Assembly (NCBI RefSeq): GCF_021730395.1
Contig: NC_069373.1
Span: 44,482,501 to 44,546,500 of the forward strand
DNA: 64,000 nt
Source: Mercenaria mercenaria
Taxonomy: Eukaryota; Mollusca; Bivalvia; Venerida; Veneridae
Reading direction: 5' to 3'
The stretch's first letter is position 1, and each line of letters begins with the position of its first letter. The translations under genes were made by a program, and so were the position numbers. The notes under the pieces are model-generated. The model did not search any database. It was not told where the DNA came from and saw only the letters and a program-made list of their open reading frames with translations. Of the stretch, positions 24,691 to 36,653 are shown piece by piece.

Positions 24691-27193
24691 TTAACAGCAG
24701 CATTTGCCAAAAATAAACTTGGGGCAATCTGAACAATGTCGACTTAAAAGGCAAGACGGTACAAAAGTATAAACCAGCATTGTAAGAACACTGAATCCAA
24801 GTCCGATCCAGCCATAGATCTTAGGATCAAGTTCATAATAAATCATCACGACCAGTCCTGCAAAACCTATTCCTTGAAAGAAAGAAATTATAACGAACCT
24901 AATACATCCGAGACGCTTGTTGCGTTTATGGCAGCGTTTACAATACCATGCTTGTTTTTCGGTTAGTTTACAACAACTGCCATAGCAACATGGCATTTTC
25001 AAACGACAGTACGCCCCTCTTGTACAGCAAAAACAGAATAGTTTTTGCTTAAACGTTAAACACAACAATATCAAATAAATAATTAATAAAAATAAAAGGA
25101 TACCACCGGCTATATATACATTCCTTATGAAATCATCCGTAGTTAGTATCAAAACCTTCAGTAAAAATCTGATAAGCTTTGGTATGCTGTAAAGAAGGCT
25201 TTCACCACAGTGTCGCAAACAGGTACAATATCTATAGACTTGAAAACTTTCTCGCTCATCTGTACAACAACTGTGACAAAAATGTTCGCAATTGTTAAAC
25301 AATGTCCTATACTTCTCGTTGCTAGGTGCATTTTCAACTTGCTTGTTGGCTTGAGTTGATTCAGTTCCGTATGTCTGATAGTTATCAAAAGTAGCTTCGT
25401 TTAAATTTGAATCTTCTTTTGTTGGCTGAGTGTGTTGAGTATTTTCTTTTATCGATATTGTTGACAGGGTCGTTGACAAGGGTGTTTGACATGCGTCTTT
25501 TGTCATTGAGGTTGACAATGCCGTCGGCACGGATGGCTGGCAATTATGATATGTCTGTGAGGTTGACGATGCCGTCGACACGTATGGCTGGCAATCATCA
25601 TCTGTTGGAGAGATTGGCAATGCCGTCGACATATATGGCTGGCAATCATCATCTGTCGGTGAGGTTGCCAATGCTGTCGACACGGATGGCTGGCAATCAT
25701 CATTTGTCTGTGAGATTGACAATGCCGTGGACACGTATGGCTGGCAATCATCATTTGTCTGTGAGGTTGACAATGCCGTCGACACATATGGCTGGCAATC
25801 ATCATCTGTCGGTGAGGTTGACAATGCCGTCGACATATATGGCTGGCAATCATCATCTGTCGGTGAGGTTGCCAATGCTGTCGACACGGATGGCTGGCAA
25901 TCATCATTTGTTTGTGAGATTGACAATGCCGTGGACACGTATGGCTGGCAATCATCATTTGTCTGTGAGGTTGACAATGCCGTCGACACATATGGCTGGC
26001 AATCATCATCTGTCGGTGAGGTTGACAATGCCGTCGACACATATGGCTGGCAATCATCATCTGTCGGTGAGATTGGCAATGCCGTAGACACGGATGGCGG
26101 GCAATCATTATCCGCCGGTGAGGTTGGCAATGCCGTAGACACGGATGGCTGGCAAGTATCATTAGTCGGTGAGGTTGACAATTTCAATGGCACGGAGGGT
26201 TGCCTTGCGTCTTCAAATTTGGTGTTTGCGCTTCGGAGTATGTTTTCTTTGGTTTTAGCAACATTGTTTCCGTAAGATATCTTTTTTATATTGTCTCTTT
26301 GGACATTAAGTGCTATCTCTTCTTTTACTATTATACTTTTTGTTTTATCTTTGCCAGGAGGCATAACATGAAACACTTCAGCTATCGCTCCTCGACTGTC
26401 TTTTGTTTTCTGTTTCACTTCATTTACGATGGCATGATGTGTGTAAAGGTTCTTTACAATGCATCTAGATTTCCTTTTGGAAAAGTATTCACCTCTAATA
26501 GAAATATGGTCACCAGGCTCAATGTCATCAAATGTTTCGATCTCTACCGATGTGTGGCATTTTGAGCACGCTTCTCTTTCCACCAATTGCTGCAAAACAA
26601 AGAACCAGTTACTCTTTTGATGAAATGAGAATTTACTGACGTAAAAGTCATCGACACATGCGACAACGTATCGTACACAAATATAACATAGTCGATTTCG
26701 GTAAGTTTGCTTCTTCTTATCTAAAAGCGTCGAAGACATGAAAACGAGTATTTTCTAGGCACAAATCGTCCACCATACATTCTCAATACTTTTTTCAAAC
26801 ACTTTGCTAAACTGTTTCATGAACGAAAAGACTAGATTTGTGTGCATGAAATAATTGGAAGAAATTATTGAGGATATCTGTTGGAAGCTTCTTGTCGAGA
26901 AAAATGTCTTGTCTTCGATGCGTTTTATCGTAAGCAATCATCAGCAAAACGTGATTCGCATCTTCAAATTCTTCGCGTGGGTTCGGTACCTAAAAGCGGG
27001 TTGGTCACCCCGTATTAAGGAGACAGTGCAATATAATTTGGTGCTAGTGTAAGTATTTCGAATGTTTATCATAAAGGCTTGAATTAATGCCAAGTTGTCT
27101 CAACTACATAGTAAGAACAAGAGGGTCATAATGACTTTTGACCGCTTACCTGAGTTTCACAGCTGAAACAGGTACCATTTTCGGAGGAGTCAT
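24691..27193 (-). CDS. LRAT/HRASLS-like membrane protein with internal 17-aa repeats
   Basis: Main exon 24691-26589 (632 codons) is preceded by a 44-nt exon at 27150-27193, and possibly a first exon at 30676-30712. In main-exon numbering, IEPGDHI is at 23-29, the His pair before AIV at 51-52, a second His (EVFH) at 74 and NCEHF with the catalytic-type Cys at 434. LRAT/HRASLS enzymes are papain-like thiol acyltransferases acting on lipids at membranes, normally with about 100 residues from His to Cys. Here about 380 separate them, because residues 128-383 are some fifteen 17-residue repeats (CQPYVSTALSTSPTDDD type). Three membrane segments follow (about 491-512, 563-585, 591-613), with Cys-rich zinc-ribbon-like stretches and a CCC end. 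The open frame continues upstream to an ATG at 26739, but a strong acceptor (TTTGTTTTGCAG) at 26590 suggests that part is intron. Activity is not shown. Confidence 0.8.
25441..26208 (-). repeat. 51-bp coding minisatellite in the LRAT-like gene
   Basis: About fifteen in-frame 51-bp units are present. A four-unit block of 204 bp is repeated almost exactly (for example the words at 25727 and 25931), which points to recent expansion. Because 51 is divisible by three, other frames on both strands also stay open, giving several false ORFs. Confidence 0.95.
27150..27193 (-). CDS. Small upstream exon of the LRAT-like gene
   Basis: It is bounded by TTTTTATTTTTAG (acceptor) and CTCAG|GTAAGC (donor). 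It encodes DSSENGTCFSCETQ in the phase that joins Q-L-V-E-R of the main exon. The join makes CxxC-x10-CxxC (CFSC ... CSKC), a likely zinc-binding knuckle. The entry phase is 1. Confidence 0.65.
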
Positions 27194-27559
27194 CTAAAAA
27201 TAAAAATCTGCCAAACTAATTGTATTTATAGGTTTAACTTTGTCTTTTTTTTTATTTTTGTCTCATTTGAAAAAGCTGTCTTCAGAACAAAAATTAGCAA
27301 AAAAGATGACCATAAATAATATGCAATAATTATTAGATTCTTGTTTTGTTTTGACTGCGATATGATAAATCTTGCACTTGCAACTGGACTTATATTGAAG
27401 TATCTTTGAAGGCTATAAAGTAAAAAAAAATATGATGAAACTTCTGTATAGTAGTAGTTTTTTCGTGTCATTTAATTTATATTCTCTTTTTCAGTAAACA
27501 ATACACTTTTAAATGATACTAAAATTATACGCTCTTATCAGGCATCAATCTTTGATATA

Positions 27560-27796
27560 TGAGCCGTGCCATGAGAAAACCAACATAGTGGGTGTGCGAC
27601 CAGCATGGACCCAGACCAGCCTGCGCATCCGCGCAGTCTGGTCAGGATCCATGCTTTTCGCTTTTAAAGCCCACTGCAATTAGAGAAACCATTAGCGAAC
27701 AGCATGGATCCTGACCAGACTGCGCGGATGCGCAGGCTGGTCTGGATCCATGCTGGTCGCAAACCCACTATGTTGATTTTCTCATGGCACGGCTCA
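27560..27796. mobile_element. Palindromic MITE, copy C
   Basis: The best-kept copy. TGAGCCGTGCCATGAGAAAA and its complement bound nested GATCC palindromes, with TATA-rich flanks on both sides that suggest a TA-type target. It would lie in the first intron of the LRAT-like gene if that gene starts at 30.7 kb. Confidence 0.85.
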
Positions 27797-29879
27797 TATA
27801 TAAAACTTGCTAATTTGTGGATCTGACATCTTTTAGCTGCGATGGCCGTATTTTGCCAAGCCTGAATAATTTGAAACCTGTCTTATAGACATTGAAGGAA
27901 CATGTTTGCTGCAAGAATTTAAATTTGGACAAGCGGTTTAGAAGATTTGTAGATTTTCCTTTCTTAGCTTTGGCAGAAATGCGAAAGTCTTCCAAACTTC
28001 TAAATAGGAGCCACTGAACACATATAGGTAAAAATGACAACGTTCTCTGACGGTCATATTTTTCAGCGTCGGAATAGGACAAATTTAAACAATTTTGATA
28101 GAAGACTTAAAAAAACTCCAACAAATTTCACAATAATTATGAGAATGATAATACCTACATACCGGACTTTGGTTTCTAGTAATGATATCCGAGCTGAAAA
28201 ATCCATTTTAAAACCTATGGTGTAAGAGTGAATGAGTAAGATTTTACGGCGAATCGACACAAAAAGGATATATATCGCCGAAACCAAGTAAATTGTAAAG
28301 GATATCTAAAAACAGTTATGTAAAAACAATGTAGATCTATAAACATTTAAAGGGTTAAATAGTAAATTGTAAACATAAAATATCAGTGGCAAACAAATAT
28401 TTTGCAAAACATGTGAATAGATATATATGAAGTTCAGATTTTGTGATAGATGCCTATCTGCTTTAAGAAGGACAAAATATTGCCGACCGGAACTTTTTCA
28501 AACAACTCTTTCAAAGATTGAATGTCATAGTATGTACTGTGCTGTGGAGCAAAGTCCACACAGTCGATTTAAATATATTTAATTATAATGCTGGTAAAAA
28601 CGTGTAATGAAGTACATCTATGTAATACTTTTGTACACTTATTGTTATCTGTTACATAAAACAGCATAAAAATAAAAATAAAATAGCTTCATGCAATAGG
28701 GAAATCAATTTATGTTTTCTCCTTACTTACCAGGAAACGTATTACTAAATTAATTTGATTCCCGTTCTACAAACAAAATCACCCTTTTTTAGGCTCTTTT
28801 CCGTCGAAAGGCCAAGTGCATACGAGTATACATCGTGTCATTAAATCAAATATGCCAAGTTAAATTTTATTTTAAATTTTATTTCACTTTATCTAAATTT
28901 CTACGATTCAGAGTTTTTTAATGTCATAACAATTTTTTTTATTAAACTTTTATATTTCATTAATTTCAAAGTTTCTCGAGCAGGGAGCATAAATTCCCAA
29001 TCGGGAAACATAGATATGTATATTTGCACTGAAATCCATACAGTCAGAATCATTACCCATTTTCCAGTCAGAAAATTCATAGTTCTTTATGTTTTCAGGT
29101 CATATGAAGCTTTAAATGATGCATATTCTTGGCAATCATCAAGCAGGGCAATGTTAAAAAGTATTTTATTCGTATTATCTGTGTAAGTACTATATTAAAG
29201 ACATGCAATTCAATATACATCTATATAATGAGCTTCCCGATCGGGAAATTTTGAAATTAAGTAATTTCAAAGATAAATATAATTTTTTTAGGATATTCTT
29301 AGAAAATGAACGGTAGAAATTTAGACATATTTTTCAAGTATATAATTCATTTAATGACATAAAATAGGGTGATTTTTCTTCATGAACGTGCAGCAAGTAA
29401 CTATGTTTAGGATCATGTTTCAAGGAAGTAGGGAAAACCCTAGTGACTGACTTCCCAAACGGAAAGTTTTCCTTACTGTCATAGTTTGTTATTGTTCCTT
29501 ATGATATATATTTTCGATTCAAAATACGTTATTTTACGAAAAAAGAAAACGTAACGTGTCAATGGACATTTAAAACAAAATAGGAACTATTCCATTAAAA
29601 TATATTGCATTTACAAGGTGAGATTTTTTTGGACACAGTCGTAAATGCAAGTCAGTGACTCGTTTATAATGCAAGTATTCCACATATTAACTGAAACTGA
29701 AAGATCTATGAATAACAAATACTGCTTAACAATCGAGCAATTACACGAAAGGAAACAACTTTCTTTGGGTTAATATATTCAAGTGGATTGTTCTTAGCCT
29801 GTCATAGGGTATACAGTAGTAAATAAAGTTTCCTTTTAAAAACGAAATGCTTGGCTGGTTTTGGCAACGTCTACATAAC
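27797..29879. other. AT-rich stretch, nothing certain
   Basis: Short ORFs at 27810-28287 have no recognisable domain. A TTCCCGATCGGGAA-like word appears near 29005 and 29235, without clear meaning. Confidence 0.35.
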
Positions 29880-29884
29880 TGGAC

Positions 29885-30290
29885 AAGTGGGGGTAGGGGT
29901 CACTACATAAGATTCTATGCAAAGCATGATTGTGATTTTCTACTGTTGTTCCCATCGGAACGCCAGTCTTAACTTTAGAGGCAAGGGTATTGAACAATTC
30001 TTGGCGTTTTGGGTTTTGAACTACTGGTGTCCAACCTCCATATAAAATTTTAAGACTCTAGCCCAAAGCGTTCTAGTTATTGGGCGGAAACCAATTTCCT
30101 TTACTAGGCCCCTGTGACTTCGACCCAGTGACCGCTAAAACAATAGAGGTTCTCTACTCATTGAGACCAATTATCCTATGAAGTTTGAAGACTATGGGTT
30201 AAATGGTCTATGAAAGTCTATGAACCATCCGACTGTCCAACTGATATTTGCAAAGCAATATACCCCCTCATCTTTGATGGGGGGCATAAT
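29885..30290 (+). repeat. Dispersed bivalve-type repeat ending in a CCCCCTC hairpin
   Basis: Contains GACCCAGTGACCGCTAAAAC, CTACTCATTGAGACCAATTA, CCTATGAAGTTTGAAG and a closing hairpin (CCCCC ... GGGGGG, 30263-30284) followed by CATAAT. I know similar sequence as a common repeat in clam genomes. No ORF. Confidence 0.55.
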
Positions 30291-30675
30291 AATAATACAC
30301 AAAACTTGATGCCTTATGGTTTTGACGGTTTTCACCAGTAATTACAATACGAACACAGAAATATAAACACTGATATACAAAATGCGGTGGCATTGTGAAA
30401 ACAAAATTGGTTTAATATACCTTGCAGAGCTACTTCCTTCACTTCTTTTAATAACACCCCTACAACAATAATCGAACCAGCCAAATAGTCCTGCCAAAAA
30501 TTGACGGCAAAATGTCTTTTGAGACACCTTTTGGCAGGTTACATCCTTTCAGGGCGATGTTCTCTAACAAATTTCACAACAGCCCGTTAAATCTTTTTTA
30601 ACAATTACTATAATGGATAAATGTAAACTCAATCATGAATAATGTAAACGTTGTCAGTTTATCGTACAGACTTAC
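30291..30675. other. Spacer, nothing certain
   Basis: A donor-like GCAAG|GTATAT on the minus strand near 30420 was not supported as an exon end. Confidence 0.3.
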
Positions 30676-30712
30676 GTTTTATAGTTTTATTCATATTGAT
30701 GTACACCCCCAT
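30676..30712 (-). CDS. Candidate first exon of the LRAT-like gene
   Basis: ATG followed by twelve codons (MGVYINMNKTIK) ends at a strong GTAAGT donor after one base of a codon. This matches the phase-1 entry of the exon at 27193 and would give K-H-D-S-S at the join. It is supported only by phase and donor strength over a 3.5-kb intron. Confidence 0.3.
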
Positions 30713-32640
30713 TTTAATAATAGACAAACAAAAGAGCAACTGCAATCGGAAAACTTCCAATATTTCCGCATTGCGCAGCTTACGTCACAGGTCACTGAAT
30801 TCGTAACATATTGATCTCGGTTTGCGGCAGCTTCCCTGCTTTTCGTATCATACTTACACACACTAAGTCTTGGGTACCAAAAAAAAAACCTCCAAAAACA
30901 ATACATAGGCCAAAAATTCTATATGTTCTACATACAATTAGCAATTTCTGAGAGCTGTAACACATAGCCAGGCCCATTTAAAAAGAATTACTTGCCTTAT
31001 GTTCTTACATGACCTATACACCACAAAAGAACTCAGGGGTCATGCATCTTCTAAGAGAAATTTTAAAGCTAAAATGTGCGTATGAACACATGTGTAATTA
31101 GGTTTGTTTAAATTTCTTTAGAAGCAAAATTTCTCCTCGAAAATGCTACCAAAATGTCACGTATAGGCCCACAATGAAATAAAAATCGGACCTGACTTAA
31201 ATAAAACATGAAAATACCATGATTTTAACTGGGACCAAATGTGGGAGTCTTTCTTTCCGCCAATATCAGACTAGCCCGGAAGTTCTGCTTGATTATCTAT
31301 TTAGTACTATTGTACCTAAATACATTTGCAAAGCTCAATTATAAAGAGAGGAAAGACATCCATGTGATTCGAAAGCTTCTGTTTATTTTTCTTTCTTTTA
31401 AAAAATCACAACAAAATTTGTCAAATACTCATTTATCTGGCACTTTTTAAAAACAAATGCGGAAGGCATGACTGACAAACAAATTCTAAAAATAACTGTC
31501 TAATATCATTCTAGAGGTAGATAATAATCTCATTCTAAAATTATACCTCTGATGTAGTTTTTAAATTTACTTTAAAAATGAAAAATTAGTTTTAGTACAT
31601 ACATGCCTTTCCGCGTTGAAAATATTTGACTTTTTCTTTGCCTTCTTTTCTTACTAGTAGGTTTTAATACTACCTAATTGTATTATGATTTAACGTCTAA
31701 AATTTCTTTTCAGCGAACCAGTGCATACATAAAAGCTTAAATCTCGTGTTTTGTTTGTAACAGAATCGCAAATGGCAGATAACTGATCACCATCTGGCAT
31801 TTTTAAGCAGATTAATTTTATTTAAGGAAAATAATCTTATCTCTAGGTCAAGGTAACAAAATCAGATTGTGTTCATCTTTTTATAGTTTTACAATTTATT
31901 TTCAGATTGTTACAATTGTACAATTGATAATTTTTAACAATCTAAAAAGGCAAAAAAAAGAACATTTTTGCATGGTTTGTTTGGATTTGATGACAAACTT
32001 AACTTTAGATCTCAAACAGCAGGTGTGTAAAGATGTACAAGTGTGTGTATATGATAGTCAAACAGCAGTGTTATCAACAAGTCTGTCAAACAGTCTGTAA
32101 CATTAGAAGAAATTGTGACTTTAGATGGCAGTTTTGTTAATGCCCCGATACTGGTATAAAAAGTGGGAACGTACACGAACTTTAAAAGGGGCTGTCACCT
32201 TCAAGGGTTTCTAATTACAGTAAAACGAGGCCAAAGGTTAAATGAATGCATTCACAAATAAACTATGTTGCTATAGACGGTCAACGCCTCTAAGTGTTTA
32301 ACTGATAAAATAGATAGTAGTATTATTAAAAAATATGTCTTAAGAATAGACCTTAAGAATTTCAACTTGTAACAATGAACAATTTTCCTTTGATTTGTTA
32401 TGTTTTATCCCGAATTTACCCAGTAAAAGGAGGTCTACATCCTAGCAAGTTTAACTTCAAAAAGTTCTTCGGCGTCTCTGGGCTCGTCCGACAGCAGACT
32501 TAAGTTTAGATGCTGGCGAGCTTGGCGAAGAAACCGAACGACATGTTGCAGTATTCCACTGATCATGTATGGAGATGGTACAGAAGATCAACGAAATCTT
32601 CAGAGACAGGTGTCGCATTTAGCCATTTGCCAGGATGCTG
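30713..32640. other. AT-rich spacer, nothing recognised
   Basis: No supported gene. ORFs up to 77 codons lack any family resemblance. Confidence 0.35.
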
Positions 32641-32644
32641 GAGG

Positions 32645-33290
32645 CTACTTTGAGGATAGCTAAAGCGAAAGATACTAGGGAAAGACTCTGTCAGTCAGAG
32701 TTGGGGGAGAGTCAGATTGATGGTAGCGGTAGACGGCAACGACAGGGTTGTGACAATGACACGGTAAAGCGAAGGAAAAAGAGAGGTTGACTTGAACAGA
32801 GGAGAGAGAGACAGAGGAGGAGAGAAGCTGAAGAGAAAAGGAGGAAGCTGGATGTTGGTGGGTGTGTGTGTGTGAAGAAGCTGCCGGATAGAAAGAGGAA
32901 GAGGAGGAGAGAAGTTGATGAAAACAGGAGGAAGCTGGGTTAAAGGTGTGTGTGTGGGTGGGGGGGAGGGAGGGGGGGGGGCGAGGTGAAGAAGCTAACG
33001 ATGACAGAGAGAGGAAGAAGATGAGAGAAGCTGAAGAACAGTAGGAAGCTGGGGTGGAAGGGGATGAAGAGGACAGCTGATGAGGATAGACAAAGGCAGT
33101 TGAGGTGTGAGACAAATGAAGAGATAGTACGAAATAGGAGGAGTGGACCAATGAGAAGAGAGAACAATAGCAGGTGAAAGAGACAAGAGACAGACGAAGA
33201 GAGACAGAGAAGAATGATCCAGGAGAGGAATATACACAGGAGAAGAGAGGTGGAGCACGAGATATCAGGAAATGGGGGCAAAAGCAATGA
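32645..33290. repeat. Purine-rich degenerate tandem tract with G-quadruplex motif
   Basis: The plus strand is almost all A and G for about 600 bp. It is built from degenerate blocks around GAAGAAGCTG, GAGGAAGCTGGG and GTGTGTGTG. A G-run cluster at 32956-32981 (GGGTGGGGGGGAGGGAGGGG onward) fits a G-quadruplex. The minus-strand Ser/Pro-rich ORFs up to 164 codons over this tract are low-complexity artefacts. Confidence 0.75.
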
Positions 33291-33737
33291 GATGAAGTAC
33301 CCGGCGAACATTTTGTAAGTTATCTTGTGTATAATTGTAACCAGAAAGAATGGCACGTAGCTTACTGATTTTTTTGGGAACTGTACTTTACAAGAATGTA
33401 TCATTTCTAATTGGATTCTATAGTGGCACATCATATCTGCCGTAAGATAACCCGTTAAGGTTTGCGAACAGATTCGCGATATCTAAATAAATATTGAGAA
33501 AATTGTCTAGTTAATGTTTGCGAAATCTAATTCCAGTAAAAATAAATCTGTAAACACAAATAATAGTCGACAGAGTGTCCAGAACTGCCACCAGTTAAAT
33601 TCTCTTTACTTCAAGCATTCGTTATTCTCGTAACTTATTGCATGGTTAATGTGAAAGCATTCGTGTCAGAAGCTGTTGAAAAATCGGAATATAATAACTT
33701 GTGACACGAGTTTTATCTAAGCAACTTGTTAACTGGC

Positions 33738-33755
33738 AAATCTAGATACGATTCG
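33738..33755. repeat. Left target-site duplication of the LINE
   Basis: AAATCTAGATACGATTCG, matched exactly at 39023-39040 directly after the LINE poly(A). Confidence 0.85.
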
Positions 33756-34235
33756 AGGTAAGACCATAGCTTAAAGTAGTCATAAAAACAAGCAGAAACC
33801 CGGGGAAAAGGTTAATTACAGAAATTGAAAATATGCAGATTTTGTCAGATTCAGATGAGACTTTATTGGAGGAAAAGAAAAAAGAATTACAAGAATTAAG
33901 AAAAAGAAAATTAGAAGGATCACTCATTCGTTCAAGAGCAAAATGGATTTTAGAAGGTGAAAAGCCTTCAAATTATTTTTGTAATCTTGAAAATAGAAAT
34001 TTTGTATCAAAACATATGAATTCCCTGTATTCTAGTTCAGGCGCACTCTTACAGGATCAAAATGATATCTTATTAGAGACTAGGAACCATTACAAAAACT
34101 ATACAGTTTAAAAATACAAGAGATGTAGACCTAAACGAACTGTTACGTAATTACCAAGTGAAAAAAATTGTCCGAAGTAGAACAAATTCAACTTGAGGGT
34201 CACATGACACAAGAGGAAATCCTTTATAGCTAGCC

Positions 34236-35141
34236 TTGAAGAATATGTCTAATAACTCATCCCCTGGTCTTTCTGGTTTCACAGCGACATTCTATAAAGT
34301 CTTTTGGATTGATATAAGTACATTTTTAGTAAGGTCAATGAACTACTCTTTTGAAAATGGAGAATTATCAATAACACAAAAGCAAGGAGTAATTACATGT
34401 ATTCCAAAAGGTGATAAAGATAAATTATTGTTGAAAAACTGGAGACCTATTTCACTGTTAAATGTTGGATGCAAAATCGCTTCTGCTAGTATAGCAAATA
34501 GAATGAAAAAGGTTCTAGATACAGTGATAAATGAAAACCAAAGTGGCTTTTTGAAAGGGAGATTTATTGGCGATAACATTAGACTAATCTATGATGTAAT
34601 GAGCTGTACACAAGAATAAAATATCCCAGGGATGCTACTCTTGGTTGATTTCGAAACAGCGTTTGATTCTGTATCATGGAAATTTATGTATAATGTACTA
34701 AGGTTTTTCAATTTCGGTGGTGATTTTCTAAAATGGATTCAGGTTTTTTACAAAAATATCCAGTCTTGTGTAACTGTAAATGGTCATCTATCTGAATGGT
34801 TCTATGTACATCGTGGCTGTCGCCAAGGAGATCCTCTGTCTCCTTATCTATTCATTCTCTGTGCTGAAATACTTTCTATTTTAATAAAACAAAATGAGAA
34901 CATAAAAGGAGTTAAAATATATGATCAGGTTTTTTTACTGTCACAATATGCCGATGACACTACAGTTTGTTAGATGGTTCGGCAAAGTCACTGAGAAATA
35001 CTGTAAACAGGTTAAAGTTCTATGCAGAAATCTCAGGTCTACATGTTAATGTAGATAAAACTAAAGCAGTCTGGATTGGTGTTTTAAGGAACAGTAATAA
35101 CCGTATTTGTCCAGATTTACTGTTGCAGTGGGAAAGTACCT
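34236..35141 (+). pseudogene. LINE reverse-transcriptase core (broken)
   Basis: Holds the RT fingers and palm from PGLSGFTATFYK through YADDT to the LHVNVDKTKAVW motif. A stop at 34617-34619 and a frame change at about 34965-34975 split it. The stretch ends at STFK, where the TTAA element is inserted. Confidence 0.85.
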
Positions 35142-35145
35142 TTAA

Positions 35146-36648
35146 GGAGGTAGGTTACCTTTATATTTGTATGTGCGCATGTCCAACCGGAAGCTAACGT
35201 GACGATTTACGACGTCTAAACTAAATGTGTTTGTATATTCATTCTTCTGAAAACAAATCATAGACCTGTCTTCGATCTGACGCTTTATGGTTTAATAATG
35301 CAGAAATAATGAATAAATTGCCGCAGAAACGCTTCAAAACAGTGTTGCCTTAAAATGACGTCATTGACGTCATGACGTTACGTGTCAGTTACCGCGCAAA
35401 ATTAATAGCTTTTATCTTGAAAGAAGGTAATTCTGTGCATTTTCTTTATTCAAACTATTTTCAAGTAACCATTATTTGCTGAAATATTTTTTATGAATCT
35501 TTTGCTCTGAATAATAATCAATATTTTGCTTCTTTTATCTAGTTATATTGAAATGTTATGCGGAATGTAAGAAAATGGATGATGGTAACCAATGTTATTT
35601 GGAATATAGTTGGGCGAGAGGTTCCTTGTTACGGCCATTTTCAAATAAAAAATCTAGCAGTTTGATTTGTAATACCTATTTTACAGGTTCCGTTGATAAT
35701 TTGTTACTTATATACTAAAACTAAGATCTAAAATTGTTCAAATTTCAGTAGAAAATTGTGGTTTCTTGAATTGAAATGATGTTACCATGGAAACGAAGCC
35801 CGTGACCTATGTATCTAAATGTAAAATTCAAAAGCGTTGACACTAGTCTATTTAAGAAACACAGCTTCGGCTTTTTATTTTCATTTCAACAATATCCATG
35901 AGAATAAAAGTAGCATGCTGAACGATTTTTCCATGAAAAATGCCAGACGAGGGGTACTGCTGTAAGTATTTTAAGCTTAGAAATTTGTTTGAATAAATGC
36001 AGATAACACGAAAATATAACTTACGTTAGAAATAATATGTTTTAAAGCTACATCAACTAGAAAGATAACCTTATTCAATATTATTTTATAAGAAATTACG
36101 ACAAAAAGTAAGATATAAGCCATTTTAAACATCTCTGTTGCCATGGTTACTTTAAACTTTAAGAAAAGTAGGGTACCATGTACAGTGCTTGGTATTTTGC
36201 TAATAATATTACCCAAATATTCCATGTTAGTCATTAACAGAATGGCACTGAAGCCGTCGAAAATCCCTATTTTTATACATAGTTGTTTAAAAATGAGAGA
36301 AAATGTGTTACCATGGAAACACGAGCCCCGCGACATATATATTTTAAGCTTATATAAGAAAGCTAACGTGCTTACTAGTAAAATTATAGATTATGCTGAC
36401 TTCTACGGATATCAGTGAAACTAAAATACAATGAAAAGTGTTAAATATCCGTATTTTCCTTCTTCTTTCAATATGAAATACCTTTGGAGGGTCATGTTCT
36501 TCAAACCTGGATAAAAAATGAACTTGAAGGGACAGAGACAAACGAAACTGAGATTTTAGCAGTTAAAACTTCATATTACACGAAATACAAAAAGATGCTG
36601 TGGTTCAACTAATTTGAATTTACCCTTGTAACAAGGTAACCTACCTCC
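35146..36648. mobile_element. Non-autonomous TTAA-target (piggyBac-like) element, 1503 bp
   Basis: Terminal inverted repeats GGAGGTAGGTTACCTT and its complement are flanked by TTAA (35142-35145 and 36649-36652). Removing the element and one TTAA restores the LINE frame STFK-LLGVNF without loss. Inside, GTTACCATGGAAAC occurs more than once and no transposase ORF is present. The family name is inferred from the TTAA target only. Confidence 0.8.
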
Positions 36649-36653
36649 TTAAG

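Noticed and set aside
25407-26275. Three long ORFs (182-226 codons) overlapping the LRAT-like gene in other frames and on the plus strand
   Set aside because: The 51-bp unit is a multiple of three, so any frame free of stops in one unit stays open through all of them. Only the frame that continues into the LRAT motifs has domain support.
28741-28776. 36-nt minus-strand candidate exon with a good GTAAGT donor upstream of the LRAT-like gene
   Set aside because: In the phase needed to join the 27193 exon it contains a stop.
32675-33434. Minus-strand Ser/Pro/Leu-rich ORFs up to 164 codons
   Set aside because: They are translations of a low-complexity purine tract with no start context or domain.
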